From UBA493 sp035655435 (GTDB taxonomy: Archaea; Iainarchaeota; Iainarchaeia; Iainarchaeales; Iainarchaeaceae), in the NCBI GenBank assembly GCA_035655435.1, contig DASRUN010000007.1, positions 1 through 29,775 on the forward strand: a DNA stretch of 29,775 nt, read 5' to 3'. The notes below the pieces were generated by a model that worked only from the letters and a program-made list of their open reading frames with translations, searched no databases and had not been told where the DNA came from. Within the stretch, counting starts at the first letter, position 1. Each line of letters starts with the position of its first letter. This document shows, piece by piece, positions 7,715-15,625 of the stretch. The translations under genes and the position numbers were made by a program.

Positions 7715-10546
7715 TTATTTCGGCAAAGTATTCTGATGGTTTGCCCTTCCGGGTTTCCATGATTCAGGAACCTGCAGACCGGGCTTTACCAATGCTCCAA
7801 ATAATGAGACAGAACTTCCGAAAGTTTCGTGTACCGTGAATTCATTGTTAATTATGAATGTGTGTATATCGCCATATCTTCTCATTAGAGGGTGTGAAGT
7901 GAACGCAGGATACATTGCGTTCTCCCCATAATCATACCATTCCCTTCCGCCATGCTTAGCTGAGGGCCCGTAAACTGTAATGCCGGGCATTGTTCTTTTC
8001 CCTTCAAGCATAAATGCCAAAGTATCATGGTGCAGCGTATCAATAGGACTTACACTTCCCAAACCACTTATCCAAACCATTCCATTTGGATTTGCCCCCA
8101 ACACAAAATCGGCTGTGAGGCTCATTGTATTGAAATATTGTTGCTGTTTTTGTGCATCAACATTCCCAATTCTGTTCAAAGTATATATTGGAGCCAGAGT
8201 GTTACCATTTGCGGTTGCCAAACCATAATCAACCCCGCCCCCATGCCTGGAATTGCGGTAAGCGAAAGTATTCTGAATATTAGTTATGTTAGTTTCTGCC
8301 CCCCGACTTAAGTACAGAATGGCACCGTCATAATAAAGTTGATTTACATTCGGACTTTTTAGGTATGAAACAATCTGGTCTGCCATTATGGGTTGGTCGG
8401 AAGGCAAATCATATGCCGTGTTCCAATATTCCCGCAGCCAAATTTGGACCGAATTATTTCCACCGGTATTGCCGGCAATTTTTTGCGCCCAAGCATTTTC
8501 AAAAGCATCCTTATATTCTTGCTCGCCTGTAAGCGCATATAATTCTCCTGCAGCATAATAGAAAGGCCCGCCAATCTCCCAAGTTACACCATTTGCAATT
8601 GCATAATCATAAGCATCAATTGCCCTTTGCTTTAACTCATCCGATTTTTGTTGGTTGTAAGGCTGAACTAATCTGGAGGCTTGTGCAAACATTCCTGCCA
8701 CTCTTGCAGTATGAACAGGATCAACTGCAAAAGCCCAGTATGGAAATGCATCTGTTTCAGCGAATCCTCTAAGAGGATGTCTGTAAGATTCAACTCTTGG
8801 GCGAACGCCGCCGTTTTCTTCCTGCAATTGTTCCCACGCAGAAACACCCCATAATGCTTCATCCAATAAATCAGGTATTCCGTTTCCTGATTCAGGAATG
8901 TTCAATTCGCCATCGTAAAAAGCCGCTGGGTTTAATTCAAAAACCCTCATTAACTGTCTCGATACCTTTTCATGTCTGCTGCTTTGGTCAAAATCACCCG
9001 CATCATGGAATCCTCCCTGTAAACTTCTCTGGCCTGTTTGCGGTGTTTTCTGCGGAAGGAACTGAGATTCCGTCGGATCGGGGCCGTCATAGGTATAAAT
9101 TGGATAAGGTTTGGTTGGATCAGCAGGATCTACTTTGTGATCAGGCGGATGTGCACACCAATCAGTGTAAGCACATTGCAAATCCCTTCCCCAGCGATTG
9201 TGGAATAGTGCGCGACTTGTAACATAAAAAGCCTTGAGTGCACCAAGCTCGCTCACCATTGTCCTATATGAAACTCCAACTCCTGGAATATAAACTCTAT
9301 AATATGTTGTGTCATTTTGCGGAACCGAAGCAAGGCTTATTTCCCGTACTTCAGAACCGGCATCCGCATCAAAATCCCTTCTCAATGTAATTGGCAAATT
9401 ATCTCTGACAGGAGTTCTTGCATTTAGAGGATTTGTTTGTTCTCCCAAAACTTTTGCTGAAGTTGAAAAACCTGTGAATGGAATACCGCCCCCATCACCC
9501 ATCCACCATCCAACATAAGCGTATCTCTCTGTTGCCCTTGGGTTGTAGCCAACTTGGTTTACCTGAATTATTGGAGTTTCCAAATATTTGTCGCTGTAAG
9601 GAAGAATGAATGAAATATTTTTCGGCCCGGAAATTTCGAGAACTTCATTGCTTCCAATATTCTCGTTCAGTTTTAGATATATGTAATGATCAACATCTAG
9701 CAAATGATCGTTTGTGGCTCCTCCCCCATAATAAAAATTCCCAATCGGCAAAGAATTCCTGTAAATATTTGAAACGGTTAATTGCGATCCGTTGTTTCTT
9801 CTAACTGTCCATGGACCGCTTTGCCATGTTTGTCCATCATAATTCACTAGCTCCTCAACACCTTTATCAAGGTTATTGGTTACTTGTGAAAAAGATTGCA
9901 CTCTTTTATTTTCCAGAATCAGCAAAAGAATGTTAGGGGCAACAAGGTGAGCAGACCTTAATGGTGTATTCAAATGTGTTCCGTCTCCGCCCAATGTTTT
10001 TGCATAATAACCGCCAAGTGTTTTTGCGTACGCTCTTCCATACTTGCTCGAACTTGTCTCTTTGACCATGAAAAAAGCATCAGTTGCCGCGGAAATATTT
10101 GTTGCGGTAAAAGTAGTTGTTGTTCCTGAAACTGTTCCAATAAGTTTTATTTTTGTCGGATCTGAAAATAAATCCGGTTCGGGCATAATATAAATTTTGT
10201 ATTCGGTTGCTCCCACAAAAGAATTCCATGACAATCTTACGCTGTTGGATGTTACTTGACTTGGTGAGATGGAAACACTTTCAATTCCCAAAACGCTGCA
10301 CACCCTGAAATTTCTGGAAATAAGAATAAGATCGGAAAGTGTAACTGTTGGAATGGAAGTGCTCTTGTTAATATTTGCCGTTGAATCATTGGTTCCAATT
10401 TTTGTGGCAACCAAAATCATATCCAATAGATTGACTTTGCCGTCGGCATTGAGATCGTAGCAGTCAGTGGATGCGGCATGAGCGAACGCAGAAAAGAAAA
10501 GTAAAAATGCGAAGATAAAGGAGGCTATTGTCCGGATATTTCCCAT
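7715..10546 (-). CDS. secreted multidomain glycoside hydrolase family 9 (endoglucanase/cellulase-type)
   Basis: A 943-residue exported enzyme. Order: signal peptide (residues 1-24, cut near AHA-AS); a dockerin-like calcium repeat (DLNADGKVNLLDMI at ~29-42) with a degenerate second half (VTLSDLILISRNF); a fibronectin-III-like domain (~93-175); a linker; a CelD-type Ig domain starting ITPIIQVNQVGYNP-like near residue 340; and the GH9 alpha6/alpha6 barrel to the end. Catalytic residues visible are the DAGD motif at 515-518 (nucleophilic-water aspartates) and the C-terminal NEF glutamate at 902, the expected proton donor. GH9 enzymes cleave beta-1,4-glucans. A seven-residue tandem duplication, YAKTLGG twice in a row near residue 175, is present. 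Leaderless start: TATA at 10571-10577. Confidence 0.9.
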   Translation of the reverse strand: MGNIRTIASFIFAFLLFFSAFAHAASTDCYDLNADGKVNLLDMILVATKIGTNDSTANINKSTSIPTVTLSDLILISRNFRVCSVLGIESVSISPSQVTSNSVRLSWNSFVGATEYKIYIMPEPDLFSDPTKIKLIGTVSGTTTTFTATNISAATDAFFMVKETSSSKYGRAYAKTLGGYYAKTLGGDGTHLNTPLRSAHLVAPNILLLILENKRVQSFSQVTNNLDKGVEELVNYDGQTWQSGPWTVRRNNGSQLTVSNIYRNSLPIGNFYYGGGATNDHLLDVDHYIYLKLNENIGSNEVLEISGPKNISFILPYSDKYLETPIIQVNQVGYNPRATERYAYVGWWMGDGGGIPFTGFSTSAKVLGEQTNPLNARTPVRDNLPITLRRDFDADAGSEVREISLASVPQNDTTYYRVYIPGVGVSYRTMVSELGALKAFYVTSRALFHNRWGRDLQCAYTDWCAHPPDHKVDPADPTKPYPIYTYDGPDPTESQFLPQKTPQTGQRSLQGGFHDAGDFDQSSRHEKVSRQLMRVFELNPAAFYDGELNIPESGNGIPDLLDEALWGVSAWEQLQEENGGVRPRVESYRHPLRGFAETDAFPYWAFAVDPVHTARVAGMFAQASRLVQPYNQQKSDELKQRAIDAYDYAIANGVTWEIGGPFYYAAGELYALTGEQEYKDAFENAWAQKIAGNTGGNNSVQIWLREYWNTAYDLPSDQPIMADQIVSYLKSPNVNQLYYDGAILYLSRGAETNITNIQNTFAYRNSRHGGGVDYGLATANGNTLAPIYTLNRIGNVDAQKQQQYFNTMSLTADFVLGANPNGMVWISGLGSVSPIDTLHHDTLAFMLEGKRTMPGITVYGPSAKHGGREWYDYGENAMYPAFTSHPLMRRYGDIHTFIINNEFTVHETFGSSVSLFGALVKPGLQVPESWKPGRANHQNTLPK

Positions 10547-10570
10547 ACTAAGAGAAAATAGCTGTTGTAA

Positions 10571-10577
10571 TATATAA
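10571..10577 (-). promoter_or_regulatory. TATA box of the GH9 gene
   Basis: TTATATA on the minus strand, 25-31 nt before the ATG at 10546, giving a leaderless transcript. Confidence 0.6.
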
Positions 10578-10657
10578 GGATAATTCGGAAAAATAAGACG
10601 GTAAAATTTAGCTAAATTCTCTGATTTAAGAAGCTTTTATAAAAGTATAGAAAATCA

Positions 10658-10665
10658 TTATATTA
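10658..10665 (+). promoter_or_regulatory. TATA box of tRNA-Asn
   Basis: TTATATTA starts 37 nt before the mature tRNA 5' end, fitting a transcript with a short 5' leader removed by RNase P. A second AT-rich box (ttttataaaa, 10635-10644) lies further up. Confidence 0.45.
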
Positions 10666-10694
10666 GTCAATAACTGGCTAAAAATGCCTTTTTT

Positions 10695-10767
10695 GCCGGG
10701 GTAGCTCAGCAGGTAGAGCATCTGGCTGTTAACCAGAGGGTCGGTGGTTCAAATCCACCCTTCGGCG
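10695..10767 (+). tRNA. trnN: tRNA-Asn (GUU)
   Basis: A complete 73-nt cloverleaf without intron. The acceptor stem GCCGGGG pairs with CUUCGGC using G-U pairs; D-arm GCUC/GAGC; anticodon stem UCUGG/CCAGA with loop CUGUUAA and anticodon GUU at 10728-10730; T-arm GGUGG/CCACC with loop UUCAAAU; discriminator G73. The 3' CCA is not encoded, as in most archaea. It stands alone between the GH9 gene and a membrane-protein gene. Confidence 0.97.
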
Positions 10768-10840
10768 CTCATTTTAAAGAAAAATTCAAATTCAAAAATC
10801 CAACAAATTTGATTTAGCCGGTTTTTGGGCACGCGAAAGG

Positions 10841-10850
10841 TTTTATAATA
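10841..10850 (+). promoter_or_regulatory. TATA box for the membrane protein at 10871
   Basis: ttttataata ends 21 nt before ATG10871. Two out-of-frame or immediately stopped ATGs (10863, 10867) lie between, consistent with a leaderless start at 10871. Confidence 0.55.
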
Positions 10851-10870
10851 AAAAAAATCCTTATGAATGA

Positions 10871-11878
10871 ATGGATAATTCAAAAAACGCGAATTCAAAC
10901 GCAATGAACATTTCAAAAGAAATTGTTTTTTCCGCACTTATTGGAGTAAGTGTTATAATTGCAGGATTGGCGTTTTATTTTTCAGGATTAAGGGGCGCGG
11001 ATTTGCTTCAAACCAATGGTTTGGACGGAGCAATAATGCTGTTCGCTTCTATTCCCGCAATAATTTTTTTCATCTCATTTCCTATTGCTTTTGGAATTGT
11101 TTCTTTTTTGGTTTTGAAACTGGAGAAAAATGAGGTTTACAAAATATCTTTTCCGGGAATTTTTTTGGGTTTAATTATCGTGCTTTTTTTCAATGGAATA
11201 AATTTTGAGGGAATTCTTTTTTCGATTTTTTATCTTGCCTCATTTGCGGTTTTGATTGAAACCGCGTATTTCAAAAAAGACGAATTGAAAAAATGGGTTA
11301 ATTTCAGAACAGGGTTTGAAGCGGCAAAAAAAGCTTTTTTTGTAATTGCAATTGGATTATTTTTGACAACAGCTTTTGATGGGCTTGCACATCAGGAAGA
11401 GTATGCGGAAAAATTAGGAGAAAAAATTATAGAGCTTTCCACCGGGGAAGCAGGCCTTGATGAAGAGGCAATTGAAATAAATGCCGATCTTCTTTTGGAA
11501 AACCAACAAAGTGCAATTCAAGCAATTACGAGTTTGTCTCAGTATCAGGTTTTGAAGGAAAAAAATGATCCTGATGTGAGAATTTTTGTAAGCACAATGG
11601 AAATTGTTGAGGGAGAAATTTTCAGCGAGGAAACAAGAGAGAAAGCAATTGCACAAATCCGCGAGGCGCAAAAGAAGAATATGCAGCGATTGACCTTTGA
11701 TTATTTGCGCGAACAAAGCCCTTTGCTGGATGCAACTGCAAAATATTATTGGCTTTTGAATGCATTCAGCATTGCGTTCCTTTTCCTCTTTTACACTAAC
11801 ATTTTAGGCGCAAATCTTTCGGGTTTGTTTACTGCGCTCTTGGAAAGGGTTTTGGGCAAAGGCAATAAGGTTTATTAA
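10871..11878 (+). CDS. uncharacterised polytopic membrane protein
   Basis: A 335-residue protein. An N-terminal polar tail is followed by about five hydrophobic helices (residues ~17-38, 52-82, 92-108, 112-130, 152-168). A long soluble segment (~170-285) is rich in Glu, Gln and Ile and looks helical (ADLLLENQQSAIQAITSLSQ). One or two closing helices follow (LNAFSIAFLFLFYTNILGAN) and a short basic tail ends the protein. No family motif is recognised. The soluble insert between membrane helices is presumably on one face of the membrane. Own TATA box at 10841-10850; 31 bp separate it from the small charged protein that follows, which may be co-transcribed. Function unknown. Confidence 0.7.
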   Translation: MDNSKNANSNAMNISKEIVFSALIGVSVIIAGLAFYFSGLRGADLLQTNGLDGAIMLFASIPAIIFFISFPIAFGIVSFLVLKLEKNEVYKISFPGIFLGLIIVLFFNGINFEGILFSIFYLASFAVLIETAYFKKDELKKWVNFRTGFEAAKKAFFVIAIGLFLTTAFDGLAHQEEYAEKLGEKIIELSTGEAGLDEEAIEINADLLLENQQSAIQAITSLSQYQVLKEKNDPDVRIFVSTMEIVEGEIFSEETREKAIAQIREAQKKNMQRLTFDYLREQSPLLDATAKYYWLLNAFSIAFLFLFYTNILGANLSGLFTALLERVLGKGNKVY

Positions 11879-11909
11879 GTGGAAAATGCTTTTGGATTAG
11901 TGATTTGAA

Positions 11910-12137
11910 ATGAGCGATGAACATTACAAAAAATTTAAGGAACATAAAAGCGAAAGCGAGAAGCACAAAAGTCTTGCTTCGGAGAAAAGAAAGAACGCAT
12001 CCACGCTGCCTCTTGTAAAGGATTTGGAAGAATGGCTTGCGCGAAGACATGATTCAATGGCTGAAAAACATTCTTCTTTGGCACGCGAACACGCGGTAAA
12101 ACACGCGGAAGCAATTGAGAAGAAACACAAATTGTGA
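11910..12137 (+). CDS. small highly charged helical protein
   Basis: A 75-residue protein composed mostly of Lys, Glu, His, Ser and Ala. Repeated SEKHKSLASEK / AEKHSSLAREH-type units suggest an internal duplication of an amphipathic helix around a central LPLVKDLEEWLARRHDS. No signal peptide or membrane segment. The repeats 'EKHKSLA' and 'EKHSSLA' are the clearest feature. A possible TATA (tttattaag, ~11871-11879) gives a short leader. I recognise no family; a nucleic-acid- or surface-binding role would be guesswork. Downstream sequence becomes strongly T-rich, fitting transcription termination. Confidence 0.65.
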   Translation: MSDEHYKKFKEHKSESEKHKSLASEKRKNASTLPLVKDLEEWLARRHDSMAEKHSSLAREHAVKHAEAIEKKHKL

Positions 12138-12242
12138 AAAAATAATTTTCAATAATATTTTCAACCAAATTTTTTTAGTACAATTTTCATTCTTTTCTTT
12201 TTTATTTCCGCTCAATTTTTTCACTCTTTCTTTTTCGTTAAC
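12138..12242 (+). terminator. T-rich tract downstream of the small charged gene
   Basis: About 105 bp with many T-runs (for example seven T at about 12170-12176 and several TTTTCTTTT blocks) and no open frame of note. Archaeal RNA polymerase stops at U-tracts, so this likely ends plus-strand transcription. Nothing else seen. Confidence 0.45.
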
Positions 12243-12275
12243 GTTTTTCTTTCTTTTGAAAAGAGAAAGAAAAAG
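12243..12275 (-). terminator. imperfect palindrome and T-run ending the SRP RNA
   Basis: On the minus strand the SRP RNA is followed by CCTTTTTCTTTCTCTTTTC and then a near-complementary AAAAGAAAGAAAAA arm. The pyrimidine run is a good archaeal termination signal. Confidence 0.5.
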
Positions 12276-12548
12276 GTTAGGGCGTGCCGGAAAATGGATC
12301 AACAATAAAATTACAGCGATAACCCCTATCCTTTCTTGCTTCCGAGAATCCTCAAACATTGAGTGGATAAGTTACCGTTGCTCCCTTCCGGGCCTGGCGG
12401 GTTTGGCCTAAGCAAACAATTTCAAGGGACAGAAGGTCATTGTCAGGATAAAGCACTGGAATCCTACTGCAACCTCTCCCCCGGCTTCGGTCCCGGCGTG
12501 AAGCGGATTTCCGGTAACAAAGGACCGCTAATTCTCCAACCTAGCCCC
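12276..12548 (-). ncRNA. ffs: signal recognition particle RNA (7S RNA)
   Basis: About 273 nt on the minus strand. The 5' end GGGGCTAGGTTGG and the following TGTTACCGGAAATCCGC and GACCGAAGCCGGGG segments match the archaeal SRP Alu domain. The SRP54-binding helix 8 is unmistakable at 12371-12398: GCCAGGCCCGGAAGGGAGC followed by AACGGTAAC. It is the scaffold for SRP19 and SRP54 and targets nascent membrane and secreted proteins to the translocon. The 5' end is placed ~25 nt after a TATA box; the 3' end is placed before a T-run and is uncertain by about ten bases. The short UAGG/CCUA pairing near the ends may be helix 1. Confidence 0.93.
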
Positions 12549-12568
12549 ATATATTTGGGATTTGAGAG

Positions 12569-12577
12569 TTTTTAAAC
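12569..12577 (-). promoter_or_regulatory. TATA box of the SRP RNA gene
   Basis: TTTAAAAAC on the minus strand, 21-29 nt before the inferred 5' end of the SRP RNA. Confidence 0.55.
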
Positions 12578-12642
12578 ATATAGAAAGGGCATTTTTGCAA
12601 AATGAAAATGTAAATATATGAAGTAATACTTACTATTTCGGA

Positions 12643-13449
12643 ATGAAACCACCTAAAGCAGCAAAATATCATGTTGATAGAATAATGCGTAAATTAACGG
12701 ACAGAGAGGTTAGTGAAGAACTTGCATTTAGAAAAGAACGGATGGATCGAAATCATGACGGAACTAATTTAATGACTTGGATTCCGGACCGAGGTTATGA
12801 AAAATATGATACTTTTTTTTCACACGGATTATACAACATGGGCCTTGGCAAGAGCATTGACGAAGCGCTGATAAGAATAGCGAGTAGAAAAAAAGGCACA
12901 GTAAGAATTTCTGATGACGGAGCAGGAGTAGGAAATTTTTTGAGCGAAATAAAAGGCACGCTCGCGCATATGGGAATTAAAACTAAAACCACTGCAATCG
13001 ATCTTTACAATGGAGAAAAACTTGTGGAGAGACAGAGGCGCGGAGAAATTGATGAAGTTTTTTCCGGACGTTCGGAATTTTTTTTACCGAAAGAAAAACA
13101 AGACGCCATATTCTCTCTTGCCGGATCAATAAATTATACAATAAACGCGTTGAGAAAAGACACTCTTCTTAAATATGCGAACTCATTGAATAAAGGAGGC
13201 GTCTTGATGCTTGGTTTTTACTTTGCAGAAGAACCAAACATTCAGTCTCTTGCAGGCGGCGCCATACGAAAAGGACTTTCAGAAAAACCCAATTACGAAA
13301 GAAAAATGAAAATTGAAACTGAAATGCATGGAATCGAAAGAGCTTTTGAGAAAAGAGGATTCAGAGCAAAATTTTTCAAATACCCGGAAGAATTAGCGAG
13401 CCGTCTTAAACTCCCACAATGGATGCTAATACTGGAACGAATAAAGTAA
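12643..13449 (+). CDS. class I SAM-dependent methyltransferase-like protein
   Basis: A 268-residue protein. After a basic helical N-terminus (~80 residues), a Rossmann-type pattern begins: VRISDDGAGVGNFLSE (Asp91-Asp92-Gly-Ala-Gly-Val-Gly97), an acidic second strand end TTAIDLYN, and a later strand-helix pattern DAIFSLAGSINYTINALRKD with NSLNKGGVLMLGFYF, which is the 'KPGG' strand-5 position of methyltransferases. The SAM loop reads DDGAGVG instead of the usual D/E-x-G-x-G-x-G, still plausible. Substrate unknown; the late LPQWMLILERIK is a normal last strand. TATA taaatata at 12611-12618 gives a near-leaderless mRNA. It diverges from the SRP RNA. Confidence 0.6.
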   Translation: MKPPKAAKYHVDRIMRKLTDREVSEELAFRKERMDRNHDGTNLMTWIPDRGYEKYDTFFSHGLYNMGLGKSIDEALIRIASRKKGTVRISDDGAGVGNFLSEIKGTLAHMGIKTKTTAIDLYNGEKLVERQRRGEIDEVFSGRSEFFLPKEKQDAIFSLAGSINYTINALRKDTLLKYANSLNKGGVLMLGFYFAEEPNIQSLAGGAIRKGLSEKPNYERKMKIETEMHGIERAFEKRGFRAKFFKYPEELASRLKLPQWMLILERIK

Positions 13450-13728
13450 TTTTAATACTTTAAATCCAAATTAAAGCTATTTTAACACTTTTTATAAAAA
13501 TTAAGGAGTTGTTAAGGCATATCGCGGGTTTTTCGTCAAAAAACAATAAAACAATATTTATACATAACAAATACGACTCTTTTTAGGGCTTTTTTTGGAA
13601 ATAGGGCGTTAAAAAAGCGTTATACATAAAACAGAACGAATATTAAGTACTATAGCACCAATAGTAGCAGAATTGTGGTTTTTCAGTCGTAGAATTGGAG
13701 AACTTTTACGGGAGAGAGGGTGAACAAA
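13450..13728 (+). promoter_or_regulatory. 279-bp AT-rich upstream region of ftsZ
   Basis: No gene seen on either strand. Two copies of TTATACATAA occur (in 13557-13568 and 13619-13630), each a possible TATA element. Between them are T-rich stretches and a direct repeat GCGTTA...GCGTTA (13606-13611 and 13617-13622). Using the nearer element, the ftsZ mRNA would carry a 5' leader of roughly 70-80 nt, unlike most genes here, and a GAGAGGGTG ribosome-binding site six bases before ATG13729. Confidence 0.5.
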
Positions 13729-14799
13729 ATGAAATCATTAATAGAAAACGCAGTTACAACAGAAGCAAAAACAGCAAATGACAAATTAGATGAATTCGGT
13801 ACGCCGAAAATAATGGTTATAGGTTGCGGAGGAGCAGGTTGCAACGCAGTTAATAGAATAGCAAACATGGGGGTTGCGGGAGCCCAACTTGTTGCAATCA
13901 ATACTGATAAGCAGCACCTCGCAATAATCAACGATGAGCTGACAAAAATCCTCATCGGGAAGTCAGTTACAAGGGGTTTAGGCGCAGGCGGTTACCCTGA
14001 AATAGGCGCAAAAGCAGCTGAAGTAAGCAGGGGCGCTTTGGAAGAAGTATTAGAGGGAGTTGACATGCTTTTCATTTCCTGCGGAATGGGCGGAGGAACA
14101 GGAACAGGTTCAGCCCCTGTTGTTGCAGGAATCGCAAAGGAACAAGGAGCAATCGTAATCAGCATTGTAACCTATCCTTTTGCAATGGAAAAAGCCAGGT
14201 TAATTAAAGCCGAAGCAGGAATAGACGCACTCAAAGAGGTTTCAGATACAGTTGTTGTAATCGACAATAATAGGTTGGTGCAATTGGTTCCTAACTTGCC
14301 AATACAAGACGCATTCAAAGTGGCGGATGAGGTCATAGCAAGAACGGTCAGAGGAATAACAGAAACAATCACTCAGCCTTCACTAATCAACCTTGATTAT
14401 GCAGATGTCCGCTCCATAATGAGCAACAAAGGGTTATCTGTAATTGCGGTTGGAGAATCAAAGGGAGTCGACAAAGTAAATGAAGTTGTTGCCGACACGC
14501 TCAAGAACGCACTTCTCGATGTTGATATCGGCGGAGCAACAGGAGCACTCATACACATTACCGGGGGACCTGCATTAACACTCGGAGAGGCAAACGCAAT
14601 AGGGGAAATGCTCACCGAAAGAATTGACCCTAAAGCAGCTGTTATCTGGGGTTCAAGGGTTGACCCTACATTCGAAAATAAAATAGAGGTAATAACAATT
14701 TTCACGGGGGTAACAAGCCCGTACATAAAAGGCCCAAGCTCTGCCGCAGTCCGAAAAGAACAAAGAGGAAAAGGCGGATTCGACATGGGTTATTTGTAA
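13729..14799 (+). CDS. ftsZ: cell division GTPase FtsZ
   Basis: A 356-residue tubulin-family GTPase that polymerises at mid-cell. It has the N-terminal IGCGGAGCNAVNR loop, the tubulin signature GGGTGTGSAP (G-loop at ~residue 121-128), the TYPFAMEK segment, the N-L-D-Y-A-D-V-R synergy-loop block (catalytic aspartates contacting the neighbouring subunit) and the GARVDP-like WGSRVDP near the end. The C-terminus is short and ends GGFDMGYL. A GTG at 13720 is in frame, but GAGAGGGTG before ATG13729 is a better ribosome-binding site. It is followed by a strong hairpin terminator at 14801-14842. Confidence 0.97.
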   Translation: MKSLIENAVTTEAKTANDKLDEFGTPKIMVIGCGGAGCNAVNRIANMGVAGAQLVAINTDKQHLAIINDELTKILIGKSVTRGLGAGGYPEIGAKAAEVSRGALEEVLEGVDMLFISCGMGGGTGTGSAPVVAGIAKEQGAIVISIVTYPFAMEKARLIKAEAGIDALKEVSDTVVVIDNNRLVQLVPNLPIQDAFKVADEVIARTVRGITETITQPSLINLDYADVRSIMSNKGLSVIAVGESKGVDKVNEVVADTLKNALLDVDIGGATGALIHITGGPALTLGEANAIGEMLTERIDPKAAVIWGSRVDPTFENKIEVITIFTGVTSPYIKGPSSAAVRKEQRGKGGFDMGYL

Positions 14800-14800
14800 A

Positions 14801-14842
14801 TCAAAGGGAAAATTTCCCTTTGAATTTTCTTTTTTTTTATTT
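14801..14842. terminator. hairpin plus T-run after ftsZ
   Basis: TCAAAGGGAAA and TTTCCCTTTGA (14801-14823) form an 11-bp stem with almost no loop, followed on the plus strand by a T-rich run to about 14842. It separates ftsZ from the convergent GNAT toxin gene. Confidence 0.75.
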
Positions 14843-15475
14843 TTCGTTTTGTGGATTAAGCAAGTCGTATCTTAGACTTATTGTTTCTCTGTTGTAATCT
14901 TTGCTTATTTGTGGTTCGCCGTCTTTGTTTTCTTTTATGATTTTTGTTCTCCGTTGATCTTGGATTAAGTTTCTGGTGAAACCTTGTTTCACATAAAATT
15001 CAACTGATCTTTGATAAGAATCCACTATCAAAAATCTGCAACCTACTTTTTCCGCATTTTCAATGGCCAAACCCCTCACGAAGAAAAGCAGAATTGTGCC
15101 AAGTTTTTTGTTTGTGTAATTTTTGTCCACTGCCAACCTTCCTATTTTTATGGCAGGAAAATCAGAATACTCCAATGGAATACTCATTTCTTTTTTTTCT
15201 TTGTTTGAAACTCTAAGCTTATCATTAAGTGTTGTCACATAGGCCACTACTTTTTTAGTGTCTTTGAGAACTGTTACATGAGTTACATTTGCTTTTTCTT
15301 TTTGTTGTTTTAATGCATCCTCTGTGAGAAATAGAGCCAGTTCAATATCGTCTTTAGAAGTTCCGCAAGAAAAATCGGACAAGTCATGCTCGTCTGACAG
15401 TTTTTCTATCTGGATCCAGGCTATATCTTTAAAGAACTCGGCAAAATTATCCGGAGCGTTGTGTGGCAAGAACAA
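14837..15475 (-). CDS. GNAT-family acetyltransferase toxin (TacT/AtaT-like)
   Basis: A 212-residue N-acetyltransferase. The N-terminal FSCGTSKDDIELALFLTEDAL segment and the internal AIKIGRLAVDKNYTNKKLG, FLIVDSYQRSVEFYVKQGF blocks match the GNAT toxins that acetylate aminoacyl-tRNA; Tyr161 in EFYVKQGF corresponds to the catalytic tyrosine. The acetyl-CoA loop NKKLGT is a variant of the usual Q/R-x-x-G-x-G/A. The start is TTG at 15475, directly after the TGA of the short antitoxin gene, so the two are coupled. Residues after ~170 form an extra basic tail compared with typical 160-190-residue toxins. Not proven to be toxic; a plain GNAT enzyme is the alternative. Confidence 0.75.
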   Translation of the reverse strand: MFLPHNAPDNFAEFFKDIAWIQIEKLSDEHDLSDFSCGTSKDDIELALFLTEDALKQQKEKANVTHVTVLKDTKKVVAYVTTLNDKLRVSNKEKKEMSIPLEYSDFPAIKIGRLAVDKNYTNKKLGTILLFFVRGLAIENAEKVGCRFLIVDSYQRSVEFYVKQGFTRNLIQDQRRTKIIKENKDGEPQISKDYNRETISLRYDLLNPQNEK

Positions 15476-15625
15476 TCACTTTTCTGAAAAAAGTCGGTAG
15501 ATGGCTTTGCTTTTTTGCAGCACTGCTTCCTTTTTTTCATCATGCTTTAAGCCATCAATACTTTTCCAGAACGCCCTTGCATCTTCACCTTTAAGAACAG
15601 GTGTCGCCTCGATTGGTTTAGCCAA
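15476..15625 (-). CDS. 49-residue probable antitoxin of the GNAT toxin
   Basis: Short gene found by reading the gap upstream of the GNAT gene. With TTG15625 as start it encodes 49 residues beginning MAKPIEATPVLKGEDARAFW and ending RLFSEK; GTG15634 would add three residues. GGAG at 15636-15639 lies ten bases before the TTG. Its TGA (15476-15478) is immediately followed by the toxin's TTG. The 'KPIEATPVLKGEDA' opening is the kind seen in small archaeal antitoxin-like proteins next to GNAT or PIN toxins (from memory, not searched). No ribbon-helix-helix DNA-binding domain is visible, unlike TacA, so it may only neutralise. Confidence rests on gene order and zero spacing. Confidence 0.65.
   Translation of the reverse strand: MAKPIEATPVLKGEDARAFWKSIDGLKHDEKKEAVLQKSKAIYRLFSEK

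Noticed and set aside
10471..10490. Full archaeal dockerin pair in the GH9 protein
   Set aside because: Only one canonical calcium loop is present; the second lacks the Asp/Asn ligands, so I call it dockerin-like only.
12300..12580. Open frames on both strands within the SRP RNA gene
   Set aside because: The sequence is fully explained by the conserved 7S RNA on the minus strand.
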